Below are positions 11,440-22,030 of a stretch of DNA of 64,000 bases, in pieces. Made by a program: the position numbers and the translations under genes. The notes under the pieces were generated by a model. It was not told the origin of the DNA and made no database searches. It saw nothing but the letters and a program-made list of their open reading frames with translations. The DNA comes from Calliopum simillimum (Eukaryota; Arthropoda; Insecta; Diptera; Lauxaniidae): assembly GCA_951812925.1 (NCBI GenBank), contig OX638368.1, positions 77,544,909-77,608,908 of the forward strand, read 5' to 3'. The stretch's first letter is position 1. Each line of letters starts with the position of its first letter.

Positions 11440-14030
11440 GAATATTTATATTTGAACATGGAAATTCAATAATTCAAAGTTTTCAATGATTTCAAAAAAA
11501 AAAAATCTTTTAAAACCATTCACCAGTCAAAATCAGAAGCCATTTGGGACCCTTCGACTGGGCTAGCAAAACAGTGGCATATATGGGGGGATTCTTCGGC
11601 TAACTGAACTAACTGACCCTTTTATATTCCAACAGATTTTATTTCAGAGTCCCTTTACCCTTAAAACTCAATTAATTTAATATAAAAAAAAAAACCCAAA
11701 ACAAACAAAAAAAAAAAAAATAACAACGAAACCACGACAGAACAGGTGGTCATTTGTAGACTAGAACTTACTTTAAATTTAAAAAAAGCAGGTTTAGTCG
11801 AACTCTGACTTGATGGTCCTTAGTAACCCAATATATGAAGATATCATAAGATGTTGTTGCGATATCAAACACTTTCCCACCCTCCATGGTCGCTTGGACA
11901 TTCTATAACGACCCCATGTACATCTTTCTACCCGATTAAATCACCCTAACACAAGGAAATAAAAAAAAATTTACACAATCATATCAATATATAACAAAAA
12001 TTTAATTCAAATAAACGTATAAAAATTATGAAAAAACATAAGTTACTTAGCCACTATATTAAATTGGTCATACAAATAGATTTTTAGATTTTTAATAACA
12101 AAATATAATATTTAATTTAAATAAGAGTTAGATTTTTAAGCCCTTATACATATTATCTTTACTTTAATTTATTTATTTTTGGTACAACATTATGATTTGA
12201 AGGAAAATAGACAAAATTTAATTTGAGGAACGAATAAAAAAAAAGCACAAAGAAAACTAAAGCGAACTCTTATTGTTATTGTTTTTCAAAAACAGAAGAG
12301 AAATAAATGGTTGTTTTTAAATTTGATTAAAAAAAATCAAAAGCAAACCCTTGTTCGCACCAAAAAAAAAAAAATTACTCAAACAAAATTTTAAGAACAA
12401 ATTTGGATGGAATCAACAAAATCAACTTCGAAATTAAAGAAGAATTTAAGAAGAATTAAACAAGAGAAAGCAATGTTGTAAATCTCTGCTCTTACCAATT
12501 TTGGTAGAAAACAAAACAACAGTAAGTAGATACGATGCAAGATCAGAGCGAGCTTTCGAAGCTCTTAAATTTTTTCGTGCAGTTCGGGGCTTACTGTTCT
12601 TTTGCTTTTGTTTAGTTACAATATAAATAATATTTTTTTTTGTGTTTTGTTGCTGATTGTTCTTCTTTTTATGTGATAAACAAAATCATGAAAACTTACT
12701 GTTTGTGCTGGAGCGATGAAGGCCCTCACTGCTGCTGCGTTGTTGTTGTTGTACTGTTGAGTTTACTAAATATTAGCATAAAAAAAAGAAACACTATGCA
12801 ACAAAATCATAAAATTTTCCCCTAACTATGCAAATTTTTTTTACAACAATTGTGAAACTTGACACCTGTGATAAAACCGTGATCACTCAAATTCTTCTGT
12901 GATACTTTTTTTCAAAATTTTACTTTCTGTGATACTTTTTTTAAAATTTTTTCTTTCTTATTCCAAAATTTTTCCTTTCTGTATTACTTTAATTAGTTTT
13001 CACTCAAGCTTCCCTTTCCTTCTAATATTCGGACCTTTACATAAACTTTTCTTTTTCAATGATTTTACTCTTTTTACCACTTTTTTTTTTAGCAAATTCT
13101 TATATTATGTTTTAATTATTTAATTTTTTTCTTAAGAGGAACAAATTATACCTATATTTCTGATTTTTTTTTTTCTTTTTTTACTGTATGTTTTTCCTGT
13201 TAATTAAGTATTTTTTTTTTTTTTAGATAGCACGTTACTAACAAAAATTAGTTTAAGTATATCGATTTTTTTTCGCAATTTTTTTCCTCGCGTGTTACTT
13301 AATAATTATTTTTGCAAATTTTTCGCTTATTTTAATATTTTCGTCGTTTATACTAAACTATATACGAGTATTTTACCACGCGCACTTGCTTTAAAACTAA
13401 ACGGTGATCTTGTGTTGCTGGCTATTCTTTCTTTTTTTCTGTCTAAGAACTTTAGCTGAAGAGTTTAAGAGAAAGCTTTTATGTGGTGGACAATTTTTCC
13501 TATTCTCTAGATGATATCAGGCTTTATTAAAGATGATCGATAACTTATAATATTGAAGAGATGTGGAACAGCAACCTCCTTGGGGCAATGATGATATTCC
13601 TGCTGAATTCTTTAGTTTAGATAAAGCTTTATGATAAGATTAAGTTTTTCATACCCAAGTGTAGTTTCGAACACAATGTAAATTAAGACTTTAAAACAAA
13701 GAAATTTCTGTAGCAAATGTTGTTTCGAATCAATAATTTTTTTGAATAAAAAAAACTCTTAAGCTGGTCTTCAATCTTTGAGAGTTGGACAGGAAAGAAA
13801 GTATCCACATGGACGGAAATAGAAGGTTTCTTAATGGAGTTATTGTACAGTTTTCTTGTTCTATATAACCAAAGTTGGTGGCATTTAATTAATGACACAG
13901 AGAGATGGTAAATTTTAATAAGCCGCTGTAATGAAATTTGGTTGGTATGAAGCTATTTGAGGTAATCTACTAAACGAATACTTTTGTCACTTGTCGCAAT
14001 CAAAAGAAATTTACAGAATTAACTAATTAG
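11440..14030. other. Unidentified insertion within LINE 1
   Basis: About 2.6 kb of very AT-rich DNA with long A- and T-runs, separating two parts of the RT gene. No credible ORF or clear terminal repeats were found. The minus-strand stretch at 13683-13898 is open for 71 codons but matches nothing I recognise. It could be a solo LTR, a degenerate retroelement or several stacked pieces. Confidence 0.4.
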
Positions 14031-14039
14031 AATAGTTTA

Positions 14040-14382
14040 AAGAAAAATTTTACGTACAGATGAAAGTTCGTACATTACATATGAAACCTAACATAGCAAA
14101 CGATTTCGAAACCAAATAGTCATAATGACTTTTAAAGCTAAAGCTCACATCAAATATCACTCCTAGGTCTTTGAACAACACTTATTGATATTCAAACAAA
14201 GATTATTGGACAAACACCACTCAGATAATTTATTTAAATCGTTTTGTAACAGTAAGCAATCAGACATAGAAGATACTTTTAAGAGCAACTTAACATCATC
14301 AGCGAACATCAAACATTTTGACGATTTAATCACATTAGGCAAATCATTTATAAAAATTAAAAACAAAAGGGGACCACAATGC
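14040..14382 (-). pseudogene. LINE 1 reverse transcriptase, palm part with catalytic FADD
   Basis: FLIFINDLPNVIKSSKCLMF leads into ADDVKLLLK: the FADD catalytic motif of RT. A frameshift follows CLNINKC, after which KDLGVIFDVSFSFKSH continues in another frame. The upstream half (ending in the IPQG motif) is on the other side of the MITE, and removing the MITE plus one target duplication rejoins the frame. Confidence 0.85.
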
Positions 14383-14825
14383 AGGGGTTGAAATAAGAAA
14401 AAGTTATTACTGCAGAATTTTTTTTTGCAATTTTTAGCAAAGTTTTTTTAAAGTCTTATTCAAGTGATTAATATTAAATATTAATATTAAATAACAGATA
14501 TCATGCCAATGGTTCAATTTAAAATTGAAAATTTATAGCGAAATTTTCTTCGAATGCATTTATAAAAATATGTTTAAAGTAGAGTTGCCGAGTATTTATT
14601 GTCGTTGCTATATTTTAGCCCAAATTAGTAAGGTTAGACAACTAAAATAACGGTTATAAGCGAAATAAAATGAGTATTTAGTTTCAACGATTAACGCAAA
14701 ACAGATAATATGAATTTGGGTAAAAATTATTATTACAATTTTTTACAATATTCTGAAGTTATTACTGCAAATTTGAAGTTATTACTGCAGAAATAGGGTA
14801 TTATTACAGCTTATTTCAATGCCTG
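14383..14825. mobile_element. hAT-type MITE, 443 bp
   Basis: The ends are CAGGGGTTGAAATAAG and the complement of CAGGCATTGAAATAAG. A perfect 8-bp target duplication CCACAATG lies at 14375-14382 and 14826-14833. The CAGGG start and 8-bp duplication are hallmarks of hAT elements. TTATTACTGCAG recurs near both ends. Non-coding. Confidence 0.92.
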
Positions 14826-15640
14826 CCACAATGTGTACCTTGAGGAATACCAGATGATGCATTTATAACAATGTCAGAAACAACAGAATCAATTTTAACA
14901 TTTAATTTACGTTTCGTTAAATAGCTCTCAAAAAATTTTAACAGACACTCATATAACCCATACTTCTTTAGCTTATACAATAAAATTGAATGGTTAACTT
15001 TATCGAACGCCTTAGAAAAATCTGTGTACACAACATCCAATTGAGTATGATCATTCAATGCCATAACAACATTTTTGGATAGAAGAGCTAAGTTAGTGCA
15101 TGTAGATCTTCCTTGTAAAAACCCATGTTGAGCTGCACAAATTTCTGTGCTTATATGATCAAAAAGTTTATTTTTAATTATATGGTCAAAAAGTTTAGCA
15201 AAAGTTGATTGTTTGACAATGGCTGTATAGTTACTTACATCACAGCGATCACCAGACTTAAATATTGGTATCACAATACAATTTTTCCAAATTTCGAGAA
15301 ATTTACCGTTCCTTTAACACAAGTTAAAAAGACAGGCTAAAGGCTTTGAAAGTGTTCTATTGCAATTTTTAAAGAAAGTAGCAGGAAAATCATTGTCACC
15401 ATATTTAAAACTAGGTTCCAAGGCATTAATAACAGAAAAAACATAATTTTCTGTTACTATGAAGTTCTCTTCAGATCCTAATCTTGATTCAATATTAATA
15501 TGGTCTAACGATGTTAAGCTATCACAGGTTTCATAAACCCCTTGAAAAAATTTAGCAAATAAGTTACAAGACTCCAAAGTATTATTAGACTGCATACCAT
15601 CGAACCTTAAACTAGCAGGGAACCCATTGGTTTTACGCTT
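14816..15640 (-). pseudogene. LINE 1 reverse transcriptase, N-terminal part
   Basis: 15595-15314 reads SLTSLDHINIESRLGSEEN and PSFKYGDNDFPATFFKN, the region before RT motif 1. 15274-14834 holds MIPIFKSGDRCDVSNYTAI, GFLQGRSTCTN, VYTDFSKAFDKVNH and SGIPQG. A short frameshifted gap separates them. The last codons at 14825-14816 belong to the MITE. Confidence 0.8.
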
Positions 15641-15655
15641 AGCATTAATAAAATG

Positions 15656-17002
15656 TCAAAAACATTTTGGATTAGATTTAAGATGAGATTCAGTCATTGA
15701 GATATATTTATTATAAGAAAATTTATGAAGAGTATCAAATTGTTTACGTAAATTAAGATAGTGTAACCGGTCTGAATCGCTATTTGTTTTCTTAAACTTT
15801 TTGAAGGCTTTATTTCTTACATTTTTTAGGTGACACAATCTTGGGTTAAACCAAGGAGGTTTATTTGTGCAGATTATTGATTTTTTCGGAACAAATAAAT
15901 TAATAGCGGATGAAAACTTGTCACAAATATAATTATACGCCTCAAAAGGGTCTAAAGCAGAATCGATCATAGTCCAATCACATGAAGATAAAAAATTATT
16001 TATTTCTTGAAAGTTGCCTTTAGAGAAATCTAGCACAGTAGTTGATGCAATATCGATTTTACTGAACATATAAAATTCGAATTTAATTGTCAACGCTTTA
16101 TGATGAATGGTGTTTTTGGAGATTGGAGAATGGAGAATGGTTCAATTCGCACGTAGTCCTTAAATCCTCAGTAACAAAAATCAAATCCAATATTCTTCCT
16201 AAATCGTTTTTTATATGATTCAGTTGAGAAAATCCATTGGAAAGAAAAGAGCTTATAACTAATGTCTCGATGTCAGATGTATAATTATAAGGCAACAAAT
16301 TTTTACTTTCAAATTGCCACGAAATATTACCCAAGTTAAAATCTCCTAAAACGATTAATTGTTATTAGAACTCAGAGAATCAGAAACATTGTTAATATTA
16401 TTTATATGATCATTATAAATTTCTATAGAACTACATGGTGGAATATAAGAGTTTACAAAGTATATAGAATGGCTTTTGGTGAAATCAACACGAACACAGA
16501 CTTGCTCAATTAACCTACTATTATTAGGCAAACAAACAAGGTGACTCTTAAATTTAGATTTATTTGCAATCAATACACCTCCTCCTTTGTTATGACCCGA
16601 AGAGATATGGCAACGATCCAGTCTATAAACAACATAATAATTACCAAATAATTCAGCATTATAGATTTTCTCATGAAGCCAAGTCTCAGATATTACCACA
16701 ATATCATATTCTTGTTGAGACATAGCTAACAAAAATTCCATACACTTAGTGCGCATACCTCCAACGTTCTGATAATAAAGTAAGTACGAAATTTGACTTT
16801 GATTATGATCGTAATTCGTTGATAAATTCGAATATGCCGGCAATGATGGTGATGGGGTAGAAAACTGGAGCAGTGACTTGAGCGGCAAATCAAAAGATGA
16901 TGCAGTTGCAGACAGATGTGAAGCATTTAATGTTGAGTTGCTTTTTGTTGCATGTTTTTCTCTAAAAAAGAGAACTGACGAACTTGTACGTAATTTGGCC
17001 AC
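15656..17002 (-). pseudogene. LINE 1 APE-type endonuclease and linker
   Basis: 17002-16355 contains LLYYQNVGGMRTKCMEFLLA, IVVISETWLHEKIY, GGGVLIANKSK and YFVNSYIPP, the usual motifs of an APE endonuclease that nicks target DNA for target-primed reverse transcription. The strand continues in shifted frames at 16334-16098 (LGRILDLIFVTEDL) and 16093-15656 (KPPWFNPRLCHLKNVRNKAF), the spacer before RT. At least two frame changes. Confidence 0.8.
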
Positions 17003-18789
17003 AATGTTGAATCAAAAATCTTGTCATAATCGGATGGATTAACACTTAATTTAAAGTTAACTTTGGTCAAAGTAGACTCAACAGTTCCAAATTTAACTAG
17101 ACGGCGGCAAAGCTATCTCTCCTTATATTTGTGCGCTTACACTCTATTTGTTTTTGATTCGTTTTTCTCTTTCTTCCGTTTATTGACTAAACGTTTCTCA
17201 GCTGCTTTTTGCAACTCGTTTAGCTTTTCGGGAGTTGTTAGAACGGCGCTTTTCATGGCTTTCCGACCTCTACTTGATTTTTGTTTTGCTTGGCAAATTT
17301 TCAATGGATCGGCTGCATTCAAATTGCCGCACGAGCTTGATCGTGAAGTTGTGGCGACTTCTTTAAACAAACCAGTCGAATTTCCTTCGTCCACAACCAG
17401 AAGTACGCGGTCAGTGTCTTCTACCGACATTTCGGCTCCTGGATCAGCTCCAGTTTGAGCTCTTTCTTCAACCCTAGCAATAACACGAGAAGCGATAAAA
17501 TCCCCTTCGCCAAACGTGTGTGGATTGAGCTCGAACACACCAGTTCTGGAAAAAGCTGTTTTGATGATTGATGGTGTAGCTGCTTCATCCAAGCACTTTT
17601 TAACTATGAAATAGTATAATACGTTGACAATTGGGGAAGAGCAATAGTGAAATAACATTTCCCACTTTACCCCATAAAAAATTTCCCACTTTACCCCGAT
17701 ACCACATTTTGCAAAAAATGTGAGCGTCATTCTTTCACTCTATGAATTACACGGAATCCTTTTGCGTTATCAAAATTAAGACTACAAAGAATATTTTTGT
17801 GTACTTACAATCGGTTTATCTCCAGAAACAGTGAAAATATCGATGCTTAAAAATTTAAAAATGAAATTTCAAAATCACTTAAAAACTTTACATGATTCCA
17901 GAGATCACAAAAATACGTATGCACGCGTTGCTATACCATTAAGATTTGTTTACTGTCATTGCAAGTATCAGAAGCGCATGACAGCTCAACTTTGCTAGTT
18001 TGCCCTGAAAGTGGCATTTCCCACTTTACCCCACTTTACCGCACTTTCCCCTACATATTGAAGTAACCGTTTAGAAGATATTCCAAAAAAACCCTTAAAA
18101 TGCCAAAAAACCGGTTTCTATTGAATATCTTCTATACGGTTACTTCTATGTGTACACATATCGCTTATTTTTTGTAAATCTTGTAATTCTCTACAAATTT
18201 AGTCCCATTACATTTTATTGTAGTACTTACTAATTCGCAGATATCCTTAAAAAACTAGTAATTTCGAAGCCTTAACGGTTATTCAAGAAAATTTTTAAGG
18301 TCATGAGCCGTTCGAAAAAAAATTTTGCACGGTATATAGAAAATTAAATTATCTTTCAAACGGCATTTTAATTTTGTTTGTACAACTTTTCATTGAAGAG
18401 TTATTGCAATTTAAAAAGTAAGATATTTTAATATGAACTCATAGGTAGTATTTCATATCATAACTGTTAACAACTTTTTAAATTAGGTGATCTCCTAAAC
18501 TAGAAGTCGTACGCAAATACTTTTAACGTATTTTTGTAGGAAATTTCCTGTGCTACAAAATTGGAGACCAACATTTTTCTGTAAAAGTTAGCATTAGCGA
18601 GATATTTGCAAATAACTGATTTTAGCGACCTTTGAGCCCGAATAACTTTTTATGCGCACACGACTTTGCATTGGACTTTTCACAGTTTGTGTATCATGCA
18701 TAAATAAATACAATTCCGGTGAAAAATTTCCACTGGGAATTTTTTCGCACAGAAGCTCTTTTTTCGTCTTATTTTTCTGGGCTATAATA

Positions 18790-20940
18790 TATAAAAATAA
18801 AAAGATTTGGTGAAAATTACAAAAAAATAACTTAAACTAAAACCTATTATTGCAGCTGTGCTAGATGGATAAGCAGTTTATTTTTGTATTGCACGAAGTT
18901 GGGAATGGATCTTAAGTTTGATGGTAGAGCGTTCCAAAGACGTATTGTGTGTATAAAGAATTGTCTTTCGGATGTCAAGCAAGAATGGCGTATCTGAATT
19001 ATAGACTTCGAGCGAGTAGATCTCGAAAAAGTTAGTTTGCTATAGAGATAAGAAGGTTGCATCGTGTATATCACTTTATGCAGTAGCAGTAGAGTCCGAA
19101 GTTTCAATACATTTTCAAATGACATGTTGTATAGCTTTTTAGCGTAGGTTGAGATATGGTTTGTGCGCCTTAATCCAAAGACACACCGTGATATATTATT
19201 AAAAATTACGTTTAGCTTATGCTTCATAGAAAAATCACAATTAGCAAAGATTTCACACCCATACAGAAGAGTGGGCAGTAGGTAGCTTTTCGCAAGCAAA
19301 AGCCTTACCCTTACCAGTGTAAAAAACTGAGTTGTGCACAGCGCGCGTAACATACCATAAACTTTACCAATAGTACAGCTGATATGGTTGTTTCACGACA
19401 GCGTTCTATTAAAAACCACTCCGAGATTTTTTGCTGATTCTACTAGTTCAATGTAGCTGTTGTTTAGGACTATTTTAGGAATAGAAGAAATATCAAAAAT
19501 CTTTTTGCTAACTACTAAACACTTTGATTTGGTTAGGTTTAGACACAGCCCGTACTTGTTTGCCCAATTCAGCACCCGATTTAGATCTTCATTTATTTCA
19601 GCTACACAATTTATTATAGTGTTGCGATTACAGCTAACATATAACTGAAAGTCATCCGCATACATATGCACATTACAATATTTTAGGTTTGGTGGTAGGT
19701 CATTGGTGTAAATTACAAATAAAAGTGGTGTCAAAACAGAGCCTTGAGTACTCCTCTTTTGAGGTGGAGGAAATTTGGCATTGAATTGTTAGCATAAACA
19801 GCTTGTGATCTATCAGTGAGATATGATAGAATTAGGTTGGCAGCTGTAGTGGAGAAATTAAACATATTGACTAGTTTAGTATAAAGGATGTTATGATCAA
19901 CACAATCAAAAGCCTAGGAATGATCTAGAAGTATCAAAAAATTTATTTCATTACTATCCAGGCCAACTCTTAACTGTTCTGTCACATCTATTATTGCAGT
20001 TACACAACTACCCAGATCTAAAACCTGACTGCCGATCCGTTAACAGTCTATTGTCGTGAATAAATTCACTAACTTGCCAGTTCAATATAAGTTTGAACGC
20101 TTTGGAAAGGAAAGATAAAATAGCAATTGGTCTATATTCACTACTTGATTTGGGTATTGGAATGATTTTTGCTCTTTTCCATTCCTTGGGAAACGAAGAT
20201 GCAGTTATGGCCGTGTTAAATATATGAGTGATATAAGGAAGTTAAATCGGAAGAAAAGCTTTTAGAAACGTCGGATGTATCTCATCGAAACCTATCGCAT
20301 TAGATTTAATATTCATTAGGCTCTTAAGAATGTCACATTGATCAACACATCTGAAACTAAAGATTATGTCCTGACTTAGAGCACCCGTATAGTCTGTGTA
20401 GGAGTTACTAGAGACTAATGGAATATTAATGTCAACAAATTTATGGTTTAATTTGTCAACTTCAATCAGGTCATTCCTAAGGTTGGAGCAAGTTTTCCCT
20501 ATACCTATAGTGCGGATTTCCTTCCATGTTTTTTTACTACCTATAACAGTTTGAAATTTTTCATTGTAGAAAATAGTTTTGGAGGACCTTATATTAGTGA
20601 CGACTTTTCTTTTTAATTCCTTGTACCTCTCACAGGACTCAGGTGTTTTATATAGCTTCCAATGATTGTAGGCGGCATTACGTTGAACCATCAAATTTTT
20701 AATTGCGGTACTGAACCAGGGTTTTTGATAATTTTTTATTATTTTTGTTCTTATTAGCACAAATTCTTCGAAAAGGCTGCAAACGTTATTTTGTACAAAG
20801 TTAAGTTGGTCATCAACCGACGTCATATTGAAAATAATCGGCCAGTTAATATTTCTTGCTGTATGCTCAAGTGCTATATAATTTATTTGTTTAAAATCAC
20901 GAAAGTGTGACATTCATTTTGCAACTGAAAATCATATGTT
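18790..20940 (-). mobile_element. LINE 2, 5'-truncated RT fragment
   Basis: Minus-strand pieces: 20913-20242 is the spacer before RT (PWFSTAIKNLMVQRNAAYNH, SNAIGFDEIHPTFLKAFLP). 19734-19393 is the palm (MTPLLFVIYTNDLPP, MYADDFQLYV). 19353-18847 is the C-terminal part (LLPTLLYGCEIF, IHTIRLWNALPSNLRSIPNF). Between 19735 and 20241 the frame is broken. The endonuclease is missing. The C-terminus resembles LINE 5, so they belong to one family. The 3' end abuts the foldback's right end. Confidence 0.8.
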
Positions 20941-21579
20941 AGGAATATTTTGAAATATTTGTAAACAATAATTTAAATGTCAAAAGGGTGCAGTGGCGGA
21001 ATAGCCCAATATTTAAGCTTATAAGCTAATTTTTTTTTTTTTTTTAAATAATTTATGATTTTATTTCTATAAAGAAATTTTTACATTTTTGATTTTTAAA
21101 TAAAATTAACTTAAATTTGTTTCTTAACTTACTCTTTTTCTTTGACCAATTTTGTGCTTTCATAAAATAATCGCGTATCAATATACATATTAATGATTGC
21201 TTTGCAAAGCTGGATCCTGCGGTCGTTAAGCAAATCGGACCTTTCAAAAAAGTTTTCCAATTGGATATGATAGTTCATAAATACGTTACAAAATAAGACC
21301 CCAATATTTTTAAGGGCACTGTTTCATCTCTTGGAAACCTCTTAAAAATATTTGCAAAAATTTGGTGAGCTGCAGTGCATAATACATATTAAAACTTTAC
21401 TTTAGTACTTATGCAATTTACAATTATCCTTCGAATCTTTTGGTTTTAAATAAAAATAGCAATAACGCGACATCTTAAAATTTTTTTTTTTTAAATTTTT
21501 TTCGAATATGCACAACGTAATTTAAATCCCAATAAAATCAAAATTGAAGTGTAAAAAAATCATAAAAAATCAACCGCTA
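20941..21579. other. Spacer; possible exon remnant on the minus strand
   Basis: T-rich. On the minus strand near 21250-21130, LLNDRRIQLCKAIINMYIDT and FYESTKLVKEK precede a GTAAGTTAAG donor-like site. No family is recognised and no acceptor was established. Confidence 0.25.
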
Positions 21580-22030
21580 CCCGACTAGAAATTTGCTTAG
21601 GCATGCCTTAAAATACATTAGGCCCTAATTGGGAAGTAATGGGGTTAGCCTAAATTAGGAATGCCCATTACTTGCCTAGTTAAGTAGGCTTTGGGTTTGT
21701 CCAAATTAAGTTTGCCTAATAAACGCCTAATGCGGTGGTCATAGTGATAAACGAACAGTTGCCGAATTTCGTTTGCCTAACGAAAACCTAACGTGGGGGT
21801 CATAGTGATGAACAAACAGTTGCCTAGTTTCGGAATGCCTAACAATTGCTTAGTTAGGCAGGCTTAGGATATTCCTAAATTAGGTTTGCCTAATGAACGC
21901 CTAACGCGGGGGTCATAGTGATAAACGAACAGTTGCCTAGTTTCGGAATGCCTAGCATTTGCCTAGTTGGGAAGGCTTAAGATTTACCTTATGAACGCTT
22001 GTAATAATGAAAAACGAGAATTTGCCGAAT

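Larger units (their letters stand above)
10831..17125 (-). mobile_element. LINE 1 (Jockey-type), inside the pogo-like element
   Basis: The element lies on the minus strand. Its 3' end is a (TAAA)n-like tail at 10831-10850. The 5' end is truncated within ORF1: the last gag residues, about 17100-17010, include PSDYDKIF and TLWPNYV. The order on the minus strand is ORF1 end, APE endonuclease, reverse transcriptase. It is interrupted by the MITE at 14383-14825 and by an unidentified block of about 2.6 kb (about 11440-14030). Several frameshifts make it inactive. Confidence 0.75.
10686..17640 (-). pseudogene. C-terminal remnant of a pogo/Tigger-type transposase, split by a LINE
   Basis: On the minus strand, 17640-17137 reads DEAATPSIIKTAFSRTGVFE and LNPHTFGEGDF, the 'GFRxTGIyPlNp' signature that follows the DDE domain in pogo-type transposases. 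A basic stretch (KRLVNKRKKEKN) comes next. The frame is then cut by the LINE. The continuation lies at 10829-10686, with a Cys-rich end (TIKCNKKDCQRPFH, FYCKNCDSDLD) and a stop. The helix-turn-helix and DDE domains are absent, so it cannot be active. Family assignment rests on the short signature plus the TA-flanked ends. Confidence 0.6.
10276..18051. mobile_element. Pogo-like element with GGGGAAAG ends and TA duplication
   Basis: The ends are GGGGAAAGAGGGGTAAAGTG on the left and the complement of GGGGAAAGTGCGGTAAAGTG on the right, each bounded by TA. The motif GTAAAGTGGGAAA recurs inside both ends (near 10490, 17650 and 17680). TA duplications and the coding remnant on the minus strand fit the pogo/Tigger branch of the Tc1-mariner group. 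Only the C-terminal part of a transposase is left, so this is an internally deleted copy. Confidence 0.7.
9675..18784. mobile_element. Foldback element with arms of about 600 bp, split by later insertions
   Basis: The left arm (9675-10270) and right arm (about 18150-18784) are inverted copies with very few differences. Examples are ACTCCCAGTGGAAATTTTTC against its complement, and TTCGAACGGCTCATGACCTT against its complement. High arm identity suggests a recent element. It is interrupted in its centre by the pogo-like element at 10276-18051. No protein belongs to it. Confidence 0.75.

Noticed and set aside
11700..13430. Short ORFs and A/T runs taken as genes
   Set aside because: Low complexity and without homology that I can recognise.
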